A stretch of 27,045 nucleotides of DNA. Origin: JABWBJ01 sp035646395 (GTDB lineage: Bacteria > Gemmatimonadota > Gemmatimonadetes > Gemmatimonadales > Gemmatimonadaceae). Positions within the stretch are counted from its first letter, which is position 1; every line of letters begins with the position of its first letter. The translations under genes and the position numbers were made by a program. Below the pieces are notes generated by a model that saw only the letters and a list, made by a program, of their open reading frames with translations, was not told the DNA's origin and ran no database searches. The stretch covers positions 1-27,045 of the forward strand of contig DASRPK010000272.1 in assembly GCA_035646395.1 (NCBI GenBank), read 5' to 3'. Below, one piece after another: positions 1 through 7,900 of this stretch.

Positions 1-953
1 GCACCAGGTGCATCGTCGAGCGACATCGTCCTGACCCACGCGACGAGTCCATTCAGTTCCAACGCCGACAGGTCGCGCGCCGCAGGCATGGCCGTGCCGA
101 GTATGCCATCCCGGATTGCTGCCGCGATCTGCGCGTCACTCCGTTCCGCCTGCCAGGCAAAAGAGGCGAGCTCGCGCGGCAGCTTGGAAAGACTCGCGCT
201 CATTGGCCCATTCGATTCACCTGCCACACCATGGCAGGAGGCACAGCGCTGGAGCCAGACGCCTTCACCGGTGGCGATGATTCCCGAATCGCCCGCGCGC
301 AGCCCGTTCAGGTACGACACGATGTTCCAGCGTTCGTCCGGACTCAGGGTCGACGAAAATCCCGGCATCGCCGTGCCCTCGATGCCTACCGAAACGATCC
401 GGTACATCAGGGAGGGCGGCACGTCCCGCATCACCTCGGCGCTGCCTAACGCCGGTGGCGGCGGGTTCAATCCCTTCCCGGCCGGCCCGTCACCCAGGCC
501 ACGCACCCCGTGGCACGAAGCGCAGTGTTGCGCGTACAGCCGGTCCCCCGCCGCCAGGTCGACGGCCGTCGCCGGCATGTCCAGCGCGGCATCCGCGCCT
601 AACGCGGCGAGGAACATGTCCCGCCAGGGGTCGAGCGTCCGCGGGGGCGAGCGACGGGCCACGCCGGCACTGATCGAGTCCAGCGCCACACGCGCCGAGT
701 CCCCGCCCGTCCCGCTCAGGCGCTGCGCGGCAGTGCGGGCGTTGACCAGGAATGCGACCGCCTCGTCGTACTCGAGTTGGGAGACGAGCCGACCGGAAGA
801 GTCGATCCCCTTTTCATATTCCGCGAGCGCTACGCCGACGATGTCGGCCACACGTTTGGCTGGCCGTTCCTGTGCCGAGGCGCGGTTGGCGAGAGGAATC
901 GTAAACGCTGCTGCGACAATGAGGTGGAGCAGCGTGTGTTTCCCTGAAATCAT
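1..953 (-). CDS. Secreted diheme c-type cytochrome, probable N-terminal part of a cytochrome c/FTR1 iron permease (3' end outside window)
   Basis: The reading frame is open from an ATG at 953 to the window edge (317 codons seen), so the C-terminus is missing. The first ~28 residues form a signal peptide ending near 'NRASAQ'. Residues ~30-75 are helical and charged and include 'EYEKGIDSSGRLVSQLEYDEA', resembling the N-terminal region of periplasmic FTR1-family iron permeases. Two cytochrome c motifs follow, CASCH at residues 144-148 and CASCH at 237-241. Each has a later 'AMP' methionine ('EGTAMPGF' and 'LGTAMPAA') suited to be the axial heme ligand. The two heme domains are seen directly. The FTR1 fusion is inference from the N-terminal region and domain order; the iron-permease membrane domain with its REXXE motifs would lie off the window. 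A plain diheme cytochrome is the alternative. No good Shine-Dalgarno precedes the ATG. It lies 69 bp after acpS and may have its own promoter. Confidence 0.85.
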   Translation of the reverse strand, partial: MISGKHTLLHLIVAAAFTIPLANRASAQERPAKRVADIVGVALAEYEKGIDSSGRLVSQLEYDEAVAFLVNARTAAQRLSGTGGDSARVALDSISAGVARRSPPRTLDPWRDMFLAALGADAALDMPATAVDLAAGDRLYAQHCASCHGVRGLGDGPAGKGLNPPPPALGSAEVMRDVPPSLMYRIVSVGIEGTAMPGFSSTLSPDERWNIVSYLNGLRAGDSGIIATGEGVWLQRCASCHGVAGESNGPMSASLSKLPRELASFAWQAERSDAQIAAAIRDGILGTAMPAARDLSALELNGLVAWVRTMSLDDAPG

Positions 954-1022
954 CAGGTCAGTATGGATGAGAACGCTTTTCCAACTATCCCGAGTGAATT
1001 TATCGGTCGTCCTGATTCATTT

Positions 1023-1421
1023 CTATGGGGAGCGACCTTCACTGGTCTCCAGAACCACAAACGCCGTCGCCAGGTCGTCGCCGTGAGAAAGTGAAATCCA
1101 GGTCCTCGTCACGCCCAGCTCTCTGGCGCGCGCCGAGGCCCGGCCGTGAAGTCGCAGACTGGGACGCCCTATCTCATCCAGTTCCACTTCCATCTCGCGC
1201 CAGCCGATGCCGCGAGCGTCGTCAGTCCCGCTCAGCGCCTTGAACGCGGCCTCCTTCGCCGCAACCCGGACCGCATAGTGACGGGCAGGATTGGCCATTT
1301 TCCCGCAGTAGCGTTGTTCTCCTTCGGTGAAGAGCCGCTGGATCGCGCGATCGCCTTGCGACGCGATCATCGATCGGACACGGGAGATTTCGGTCACGTC
1401 GACGCCGACCCCGAGGATCAT
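1023..1421 (-). CDS. acpS: Holo-[acyl-carrier-protein] synthase
   Basis: 132 residues, the usual length for AcpS. It transfers 4'-phosphopantetheine from CoA to the serine of apo-ACP in the cytoplasm, which activates fatty-acid synthesis. The N-terminus 'MILGVGVDVTEISR' carries the Mg2+-binding Asp8, and 'RVAAKEAAFKAL' at residues 52-63 carries Glu57, the second metal ligand. The C-terminal 'ISLSHGDDLATAFVV' is the conserved last strand motif. The ATG at 1421 overlaps the stop of the upstream gene (ATGA), so translation is probably coupled. A longer reading frame extends 29 codons upstream but would overlap the preceding gene and has no family counterpart. It is the last gene of the five-gene cluster 1023-4322. 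Confidence 0.95.
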   Translation of the reverse strand: MILGVGVDVTEISRVRSMIASQGDRAIQRLFTEGEQRYCGKMANPARHYAVRVAAKEAAFKALSGTDDARGIGWREMEVELDEIGRPSLRLHGRASARARELGVTRTWISLSHGDDLATAFVVLETSEGRSP

Positions 1422-2137
1422 GCCTTGCCTTGACCAGGGAGAAAGCGCGCGGCTGTCGCCCACGCGCCGTCGGCAAGGGCGTAGGCGTGCAGGACGCGCG
1501 CAACCCAATCACGCCAGGCGTTGAAACGAACGGACTCTGGCGCGTTGCGGAAGGTCACCGCGGCGACATGAACCGCGTCGAGCTCCCGGAAAAATCCGGT
1601 CATGACTTCCTCGAGCTCGGCCTCGAGCGCGCGGCGGTCCGGGTGGCTCGCGGGGAACGCGTCGCGTGCGATAGCGTGAAGCGATGCGACGACGCGCTCA
1701 CGGAGCTGGATGGCATCGAGTGCGGCAATCCGCGACTCGAGGTCCGGCTCTTTCTCCAGCCGTTTGCGTGCTTCGAGCAATGGACCCAGGAAGCGAACCT
1801 GTGCAGCCACGGAGCCTCCTCGTCTCGAACCGAGCAGGCGATGATCGCGCGCGAGTTCGGGAACCGGACACACGCGTTCCAGCAGCTGTACCCAGACCAG
1901 CTCGAGTCCCTGCTGTGCTTCGACGATGGCCCTTCCCTGCTCGCCGTGAAGAGTCAGGGTTCCCGTGCGCCATGTGCCACCGTGGAGTGCGGGATAGTCC
2001 ACCGCCCACGCGCCACCGATCGCCTCGAGCTGCAGCGAATCACTCGTCAGGCGCAGGCGGCCAGGACCGATCAGCCGGATCGAGCCCCAGTCGACCAGGA
2101 TGCTCGTGACGTCCAGTTCGAGATCGCGCTCAGGCAT
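1418..2137 (-). CDS. Conserved-looking protein of unknown function (239 aa) between CYTH and AcpS
   Basis: I do not recognise this family. The chosen ATG (2137) overlaps the end of the CYTH gene by 8 nt, the same arrangement seen at the next junction upstream; the frame continues further upstream but only inside the CYTH gene. Residues ~1-85 are rich in short beta-type segments ('ILVDWGSIRLIGPGRLRL', 'TWRTGTLTLHGEQGRAIV') and could form a PH-like or beta-sandwich fold. Residues ~90-239 are mainly charged helices ('RKRLEKEPDLESRIAALD', 'ALEAELEEVMTGFFREL'). There is no signal peptide, membrane segment or metal-binding cluster, so it is probably cytoplasmic. The stop overlaps the acpS start (ATGA), implying co-translation. 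A role near polyphosphate, nucleotide or lipid metabolism is only a guess from position. Confidence 0.75.
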   Translation of the reverse strand: MPERDLELDVTSILVDWGSIRLIGPGRLRLTSDSLQLEAIGGAWAVDYPALHGGTWRTGTLTLHGEQGRAIVEAQQGLELVWVQLLERVCPVPELARDHRLLGSRRGGSVAAQVRFLGPLLEARKRLEKEPDLESRIAALDAIQLRERVVASLHAIARDAFPASHPDRRALEAELEEVMTGFFRELDAVHVAAVTFRNAPESVRFNAWRDWVARVLHAYALADGAWATAARFLPGQGKA

Positions 2138-2723
2138 CTTCGACCGAAAATGGATAGCTGCCTGACGATTCTTCGTCGCAGATTGCCGCGCGCTGGCCGG
2201 TTCGCGCCTCGAACCGCTGGACGAACATGAACAACCGGTCCGTCGTGAACGCCTCGCGGGGCAATCCTGACGCGAGGATTGCACCCTCGATCGCCTCCTC
2301 CGGTCCTTCGACCTCGAGCAAGGTGTCCATCCGTGGAAACCGCTCGAAGCGAAGGCTGGCGCGACCGAACTGCAGGACGCGAACCTGCCGGTCGACCGCG
2401 CGCGTGACGACGTACCCGAGTGCGTGCAGTATGCTGCTCATCTGGGCCGCGTCCCCGACGGGAACGGACGTCTCCTCGCGATGCTTGTATCCCGACTCGA
2501 AGCTGGCCGCACCCTTCAGGTCGAGCGTGGCGGTCGAACTGGTGCCGATCCGTTTTACCCGCAGTCGAAGCACGACGTCGCGCATCGTCAGGCGCCGGTC
2601 CGGATGATCGTATCGCCGGTCTTCGAGACGGCCTTCGGCAACGTGCTGGGCTCCAGCCGCGAGGAGGCGTTGCACACAGGTTTCCTCGTCAGGCACTACG
2701 GCCTTGAGTTCGGTTTCACGCAT
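2130..2723 (-). CDS. CYTH-domain protein (class IV adenylate cyclase/thiamine-triphosphatase superfamily)
   Basis: 197 residues. The N-terminal 'MRETELKAV' contains the ExExK signature (Glu3, Glu5, Lys7) that defines the CYTH triphosphate-tunnel fold. Alternating charged strands follow: 'VVLRLRVK', 'ATLDLKGA', 'KHREETSVPV', 'ASLRFERFP' and 'TLLEVEGPEEAI', the usual basic and acidic residues lining the tunnel. Members bind triphosphates and divalent metal; known activities include CyaB-type adenylate cyclase, thiamine triphosphatase and inorganic triphosphatase, and the sequence alone does not decide between them. The domain arrangement ('LEVEG', late aromatic 'DRLFMFVQRF') is closest to the CyaB-like group. 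The ATG at 2723 is chosen because it places the motif at the very N-terminus and overlaps the HAD gene stop by 8 nt. An ATG 11 codons earlier is possible but would lie inside the HAD gene. Confidence 0.9.
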   Translation of the reverse strand: MRETELKAVVPDEETCVQRLLAAGAQHVAEGRLEDRRYDHPDRRLTMRDVVLRLRVKRIGTSSTATLDLKGAASFESGYKHREETSVPVGDAAQMSSILHALGYVVTRAVDRQVRVLQFGRASLRFERFPRMDTLLEVEGPEEAIEGAILASGLPREAFTTDRLFMFVQRFEARTGQRAAICDEESSGSYPFSVEDA

Positions 2724-3411
2724 GCTCGATGGCGGCAAGGACTGCATCCGTATCACTCAGGTCGCCGAACACCGCCTCCGGCCCGTGTTCGGCGAGGGAT
2801 TCCATCGTATAATGACCGGTCGCGACCGCAATCGCGCGGGCACCGATCGGCCGGCCACACTGGATATCGCTGGGCGTATCTCCCACGATCACCATCGCGC
2901 TGCCGTCGACATGCAGGCCCAGGCGTTCGCGCGCCCGGCGCTGCGCAATCGCGGGAAGTTCGGCCCGTATTTCGTGGTCTGACCCGTACGCGCCAACGGC
3001 GAACCGGCCAAAGCCGATTCCGGCCGCGGTCAGCTTGTGCTGCGCCCCCGGCTCGAGGTTGCCGGTCAGGAGGCCGATGACACAATGCGTCCGATGCACC
3101 AGGGCGTCCAGCAGCTGCATAACGCCGGCGAGCGCCTCGACCCTGGTGTGGGGAGACGCCATCTCGCGCTCCAGGCCGGCCATGTATGCGTCCAGCACGC
3201 TGGGCATGCGCGCGTCGATGACCGTGTCCTCGAAGCCTGCGCCGCGCATCAGGTCCCGGACGATCTGCCGGTCCGTCTTGCCATCGTACCGGTACGCGGG
3301 TGACCCCTTGGTGCCAAATGTCTCGAACAGCGCCGCCTCCATGGCGCGACGCCCCGCTCCATGGCTGTGGAGCAGTGTGCCATCGATATCGAACAAGACG
3401 AGACGGTGCAT
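2716..3411 (-). CDS. HAD-superfamily hydrolase (phosphoglycolate-phosphatase-like)
   Basis: 231 residues. Motif I 'LVLFDIDGTLL' supplies the nucleophile Asp8 and the acid/base Asp10. Motif II is 'GLLTGN', and motif III/IV is 'MVIVGDTPSDIQCG', which binds Mg2+. The helical stretch between residues ~15 and 90 is a C1-type cap, as in phosphoglycolate phosphatase and pyrophosphatase PpaX. It should dephosphorylate a small metabolite in the cytoplasm; the substrate cannot be read from the sequence. The junction with the upstream transporter gene reads GTGATG. An ATG at 3411 overlaps the transporter stop by 1 nt, and a GTG at 3414 overlaps by 4 nt. I prefer the ATG because a GGAAG lies 7 nt before it. 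Its own stop overlaps the CYTH start by 8 nt. Confidence 0.92.
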   Translation of the reverse strand: MHRLVLFDIDGTLLHSHGAGRRAMEAALFETFGTKGSPAYRYDGKTDRQIVRDLMRGAGFEDTVIDARMPSVLDAYMAGLEREMASPHTRVEALAGVMQLLDALVHRTHCVIGLLTGNLEPGAQHKLTAAGIGFGRFAVGAYGSDHEIRAELPAIAQRRARERLGLHVDGSAMVIVGDTPSDIQCGRPIGARAIAVATGHYTMESLAEHGPEAVFGDLSDTDAVLAAIEHA

Positions 3412-4322
3412 CACCCGGCTTCCGGTTCATGCGCCGCGGTCCTGGCGATGATCAACCCCGTAAGGATGAACATCGCTCCGGCGATCTGCCACCGCGTCGG
3501 AACCTCGCTCAGCGCGAGCCACGCAAAGGCCATCGCCAGGAACGGCTGCATGTTGGAATACATGGATGTATGTGTCGGGCCTAACGTCTTTACCCCCTGG
3601 TACCAGAACAGGTACGCGATCACCATCGCTGCAATGGTCGAGTACGCGATTGCGCCCCACACCGCGAGAGGCAGGTTGACCCAATCGACAGCAGGAATTT
3701 GCGGAATCCCGACGAGCAACGAAATCAGGCCGCCGCCAAGCATCGTGTACGCGCCGACGAGAAGGCCCGGGACTCGTGTCGTCAGCGGCTGGACCATGAC
3801 CGAAAACAGCGCCCAGCTGATCGCGGACGCGAAGACGAGGGCAATGCCTAACAAGCTGTCGCGGCCGCCGGTCCCGCCGGCGGTGCCAAGGACGACGCAC
3901 GCTACGCCGGCCAACTGCAGCGCGATACCCGACCACGAACGTTTTGTGAGGTATTCGGTGCCGCGGATCCGGCCGAGGACCGCCGCCAGTGCCGGCCCGG
4001 ATGCGAGGATCAAGACCGTCGTGGCTACGCGCGAGCGGGCCTGTCCAAGAATGAAGAACACCTGGTAGATGCCGTTGCCAAGCATGCCCAGCACGATCAG
4101 TCGAATCGCGTCCTGACGGGCGATGGGCCCGAGTCCCATGCCCCGCGCAACAGCGAATTGCAGCATAGCCGCCATTGGAATGCGGACGCCGTTGTACGCG
4201 AGAGGCGGGACCATGCGCGTGCCGAACTTGAGCACGCTGTAGTTCACGGCCCAGATGAGGGCCATGGCGACGAGCATCGCATCCGTGACCAGGACTTGGC
4301 GACGGCGAGTCTGGAACGTCAT
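3411..4322 (-). CDS. DMT-superfamily EamA transporter
   Basis: 303 residues with about ten hydrophobic segments arranged as two EamA repeats, roughly residues 14-140 and 160-295. The first repeat opens with 'MLVAMALIWAVNYSVLKFGTR' and the second contains 'GIALVFASAISWALFSVMV'. The 'PLAYNGVRIPMAAML' and 'LGPTHTSMYSNMQPFLAM' segments are typical of the family. EamA proteins are inner-membrane exporters or exchangers of metabolites such as amino acids; the substrate is not predictable here. It is the first gene of the cluster that ends with acpS, and it is divergent from the gene at 4455. The intergenic gap carries a large inverted repeat. The region before the ATG has no clear Shine-Dalgarno, only a weak GTAAGT. 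Confidence 0.92.
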   Translation of the reverse strand: MTFQTRRRQVLVTDAMLVAMALIWAVNYSVLKFGTRMVPPLAYNGVRIPMAAMLQFAVARGMGLGPIARQDAIRLIVLGMLGNGIYQVFFILGQARSRVATTVLILASGPALAAVLGRIRGTEYLTKRSWSGIALQLAGVACVVLGTAGGTGGRDSLLGIALVFASAISWALFSVMVQPLTTRVPGLLVGAYTMLGGGLISLLVGIPQIPAVDWVNLPLAVWGAIAYSTIAAMVIAYLFWYQGVKTLGPTHTSMYSNMQPFLAMAFAWLALSEVPTRWQIAGAMFILTGLIIARTAAHEPEAG

Positions 4323-4337
4323 TGTGTACTTACGAAC

Positions 4338-4436
4338 GAGGAAGCAGGAAGCAGGAAGTAGGGAAGGTAAGCGGCGCCATCAGGCGCCGCCCAAATTGAA
4401 CTCAAGTCCATCCCGCTTCCCGTTTCCTGCTTCCTC
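4338..4436. repeat. Nested inverted repeat with 7-bp tandem words, between divergent genes
   Basis: The left side reads as tandem 7-mers GGAAGCA, GGAAGCA, GGAAGTA. Its outer 13 bp (4338-4350, GAGGAAGCAGGAA) pair perfectly with 4424-4436, and the pairing continues imperfectly inward. At the centre is a perfect 8-bp hairpin, GCGGCGCC-ATCA-GGCGCCGC (4371-4390). It fills most of the 132-bp gap between two divergent start codons, so it is not a 3' terminator for either gene. Confidence 0.8.
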
Positions 4437-4454
4437 TCCTGTTAGTTTCACTCC

Positions 4455-4883
4455 ATGCATGTCTCCTTTGCCCTCTTCGCCGACGCCGCGAACCTGTCCC
4501 AGGAAGGGAAGCTGAATATCCTCGGCGTTTTTGACGCCGTCCAAGTTGCCACCATTCCCGCGGTACATCCGCGCGCGCACCTGGTCGTGCGGCTGAAGGG
4601 AAACCGCACCGACATCGGCGTTCACACGATGACGTTGCAGTGGATCAGCCCAGCCGGCACCGAGCTCTGGAACTCCGGCGGCCAGATCGAAATCACGCCT
4701 CCGCCGCCAACAGTGACGGAGATGGATTTCCCGCTCATCGCGCCGGTGGACCTGCCTATCGATGCCGCCGGTGGCTACGTGATGCGCATTTCGCTGGATA
4801 ACGAGCAACGCGCCGACGTGCGGTTGCAAGTCCGCGTCGGCGCGTCGAATCCGATCATGCCTGTGAGCGAAATGATGAGCTAA
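4455..4883 (+). CDS. Small conserved protein, DUF6941-like
   Basis: 142 residues. The N-terminus 'MHVSFALFADAANLSQEGKLNILGVFDAV' followed by 'ATIPAVHPRAHLVVRL' matches my recollection of the DUF6941 family, which is common in environmental bacteria and has no established function. The rest is beta-rich ('GVHTMTLQWISPAGTELW', 'GGYVMRISLDNEQRADVRLQVRV'), consistent with a compact immunoglobulin-like or C2-like sandwich. There is no signal peptide or membrane segment, so it is probably cytoplasmic. No Shine-Dalgarno is visible before the ATG; the upstream sequence is pyrimidine-rich and belongs to the hairpin element. It is a single-gene unit, divergent from the EamA transporter and convergent with the Asp-box protein. 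The family name is from memory and should be treated as likely, not certain. Confidence 0.82.
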   Translation: MHVSFALFADAANLSQEGKLNILGVFDAVQVATIPAVHPRAHLVVRLKGNRTDIGVHTMTLQWISPAGTELWNSGGQIEITPPPPTVTEMDFPLIAPVDLPIDAAGGYVMRISLDNEQRADVRLQVRVGASNPIMPVSEMMS

Positions 4884-4899
4884 GGGTCCGTAGGGTTCA

Positions 4900-4967
4900 A
4901 AGGGTGCGGAGGGTGCGGAGGGTGCATCCATCGCACCCATGTACCCTCCGCACCCCAATGCACCCTT
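4900..4967. repeat. Inverted repeat of 9-bp tandem words, possible bidirectional terminator
   Basis: The left side is a tandem of AGGGTGCGG. Outer arms AAGGGTGC (4900-4907) and GCACCCTT (4960-4967) pair, and inner arms at 4911-4923 and 4943-4955 form a perfect 13-bp stem. It lies between the stop codons of two convergent genes and its right end enters the stop codon of the minus-strand gene. A role in ending both transcripts is plausible, but there is no T-run. Confidence 0.75.
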
Positions 4968-7900
4968 ATTTCGGAACCTCCCCAAAACCTTCGAGCCGCT
5001 CCACACGAAGCCTCTGCTTGAAGCTCTGCCCACCGACGGTGAGCGTGACGAGGTAATCCCCCGGAGGCGCGAGCGGGCCACCACCAAATCCTCCGCCACC
5101 ACCGCCGCCTCGTCCGCCGCCGCCACCGCCACCACTGAGCACAGCAAGACGCTGGCCGATTTCACCTGCTCCTCCACCGCGGCCAGCAAAAGCTGGTGCT
5201 CCGCGCGGACGAAGAAGAATTGCGAGGCCTTCAGCGCCTCCCGGGAATTCTGCAAACGGATCGGCCGCACCAGCTCCACCGCCGCCGCCACGGGCCCCAC
5301 GACCGCCGATCGGCTCAGTGCCTTCGCCCGGGCGGGCGTTCCAGCCACCTGGAACTGCTGCACCACGTCCGGCGCCTCCTCCTCCACCTCCGCCGCCGCC
5401 ACCTCCGCCGCCGCCACGACCCGCAAGGGCCGCGACGTTACCGGAGAGGAGGGCGTTCTTCATGCGGTCGAGCGACGCCTGCGGAACCGTGCCGGCGCGG
5501 CCGACGGAATCGAAGACTGCGGTGATGCGACGGGCCAAGTTCGTGCTATCGCGGAGTTGCGACGGGCCTAACGCGACGCGCACCGGGACGGCGCGCCCGC
5601 GGAAATTCCAGTACACCTTGTGGATGCCCGGAGACGCCGGACCATTCACGACCGCGACCGTGTCACCCGCGGCGTCGGAGATGAGGATCGACGCACCGGC
5701 ACCGCCGCCGCGACCACCACGCCCACCGCCTTCACCACCGGAAGCAGGTGCCGCACCGGCGCCAACACGGTAGGAGATCTCGGCGCCGTGCGGCGGGCTC
5801 GGACTCTGGAACGTCTTATGGCCAATGCCATAAAACGATTCACCCTGGTTGGGTGACTCGCCGTAATCGTAGGCAACGCGCGGCGCAAAGAGGTACGCCG
5901 AACCGGCCATGACGCGTGCGCCGGCGGTACCGGCCATCTGTTGCAGGGGATTGATGTCCACGATCCAGAAGCTGCGGCCGTGCGTGGCCGCGATCAGCTC
6001 CTTGTCCCGCGGGTGGATCTGCAGGTCGTAGACCGGGACGTTAGGCATGCTGCTCATGAACCGCTGCCAGCTCCGCCCCCGGTCGAGCGACGTGTATACC
6101 GCGCGCGACGTGCCGACAAAGAGCAGGTCGCGGTTGGTCGGGTCTTCGCGCAGGACACGCGCGTAGTCGGCTGGACTGTCCTTCGGAAGGTTGTTGACGA
6201 TCGACCGGAACGTCTGGCCGAAGTCGGTCGTCACGTACACATACGGCGTGAAGTCGTTGTTGCGATGGTTGTCGAACGTGACGTAGAACGTGCTTTCATC
6301 AAAGTGCGACGGTTCGAACTTCCCCGTGTAGATGTCGCCCGTGGCCATGCCGGGGAAGCGTGACATCGGAATCTGCTGCCACGTCTGGCCGTCATTCTGC
6401 GTGGTCCACACGTTGCCATCGTCAGTGCCGGCCATCAGCCAGCCCGGGCGCACATACGACTCGGCCAGCGCCACCACCGTGCCATATGTCTCGGCGCCGG
6501 TCGCGTCGCGCGTGATACCGCCCGTCTTCGTCATGCTCGTGTCGATCTTCGCCCACTGTTTCTTGGAAAGATCAGGGGAGATCGGGTACAGGTTGTCACC
6601 GCGATAGTTCGACTTCAGCACGCGGCTGCCACCCATATAGAAGATGTCCGGGTTGTGTGGCGAAAGCAGGAACGGCGTGTTCCAGTTGTACCGCATCGTC
6701 CACTCGATCGAGTCAGCGACCTGACGCTGGCGCAAATCAGTGAGTGTACGCGCCGCCTCACGCGGCGGCGGACGCATCGTGTCGCCGCGCACCATCATGA
6801 TCGAGTCTTCGAGCATGAGATACCGCTGGCGATAGCCGGGTTTCGCGAGGGGCTGGCCTACGCCCGTGCGGATATTCGTGCGCTGGACATTGCCGCCCTG
6901 CGACTCCGTCCAGACGATCCATGGCTCGCGCGGATGTTGCTGCGTGTAGAAACCGTCGCCGCCGGACACCATGAACCAGTAGCTGTTCTGGATATTCCCC
7001 TTCCGCCGGCTCGGACCGCAGTGCGATCCGTTGTCCTGCGCGCCGCCGCAGATGTAGTAAGGAACGCGATAGTCGTAGCTCACTTCATAGAACTGGCCGA
7101 TCGCGAGGTATTCGCCGAAGTCCCAGGCGCCGCCGCCGTCCCAGGTGATGTACACACCGCCGTCGTTTCCGACCGCCATGTGCTCGGGATCACCTGGATC
7201 GATCCACAACGCGTGGGTGTCGATGTGAACGTCGCGGAGCGCCTCGAATGCAGTACGGCCGCCATCGTTCGACACGAGCATTGGGGTGGACGAGAACCAG
7301 ACTCGATTCGAGTTCCGCGGGTGCACATTGACCATCGAGTAGTAGAATGGCCGCGTGTTCGCGTCGTGCATCTTTTCCCAATTAGCGCCGCCGTCGGTTG
7401 TCTTGTACAACCCGTTCTTGAGCTGCTGCGGCGGTTGACCGGTGCGGGTGTTAGGCGTGGAGTCGGCTTCGACGATCGCGTAGATGATTTTTCCGTCGCC
7501 CGGAAAGATCGACAGGTTGATGCGACCCTTCTGCGTTTCGGGCCAGCCGGTGCCTTTGACTTCTGTCCAGGTCGCGCCGGCGTCGGTGGACTTCCAGAGC
7601 GCGGAGCCGGGTCCCCCTGACTTGAGGTAATACGGGCCGCGGATGCGTTCCCAGCTCGTCGCCCAGACGACATCGGGGTTCGCCGGATCCAGTTCGACGT
7701 CGATGAAGCCGGCGCGATCGCTGATGAATTTCGAGAGCTTCCAGGTCTGGCCGCCGTCTTCCGTCTTGTAGAGGCCACGCTCCGGGTTCGTCTTCCACGC
7801 AGCGCCGAGTGCGGCGACGTAGACGATGTTCGGGTTGCGCGGGTGGACGACGACGCGACCGATATGCTGGGTCTTCTCGAGGCCCATCAGTCGCCACGTT

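Noticed and set aside
88..1086. Long plus-strand open frame opposite the cytochrome gene
   Set aside because: The minus strand encodes a signal peptide and two CASCH heme motifs in the same stretch. The plus frame has no recognisable domain and is a GC-rich antisense shadow.
4939..5773. Plus-strand open frames rich in Ala, Ser, Thr and Pro near 5 kb
   Set aside because: They are antisense to the glycine-rich tracts of the Asp-box protein, which forces low-complexity translations on the other strand.
6655..7620. 321-codon plus-strand open frame inside the Asp-box gene
   Set aside because: It lies antisense to clear Asp-box repeats. Its composition (Arg, Val and Ala rich) is typical of a complementary-frame shadow.
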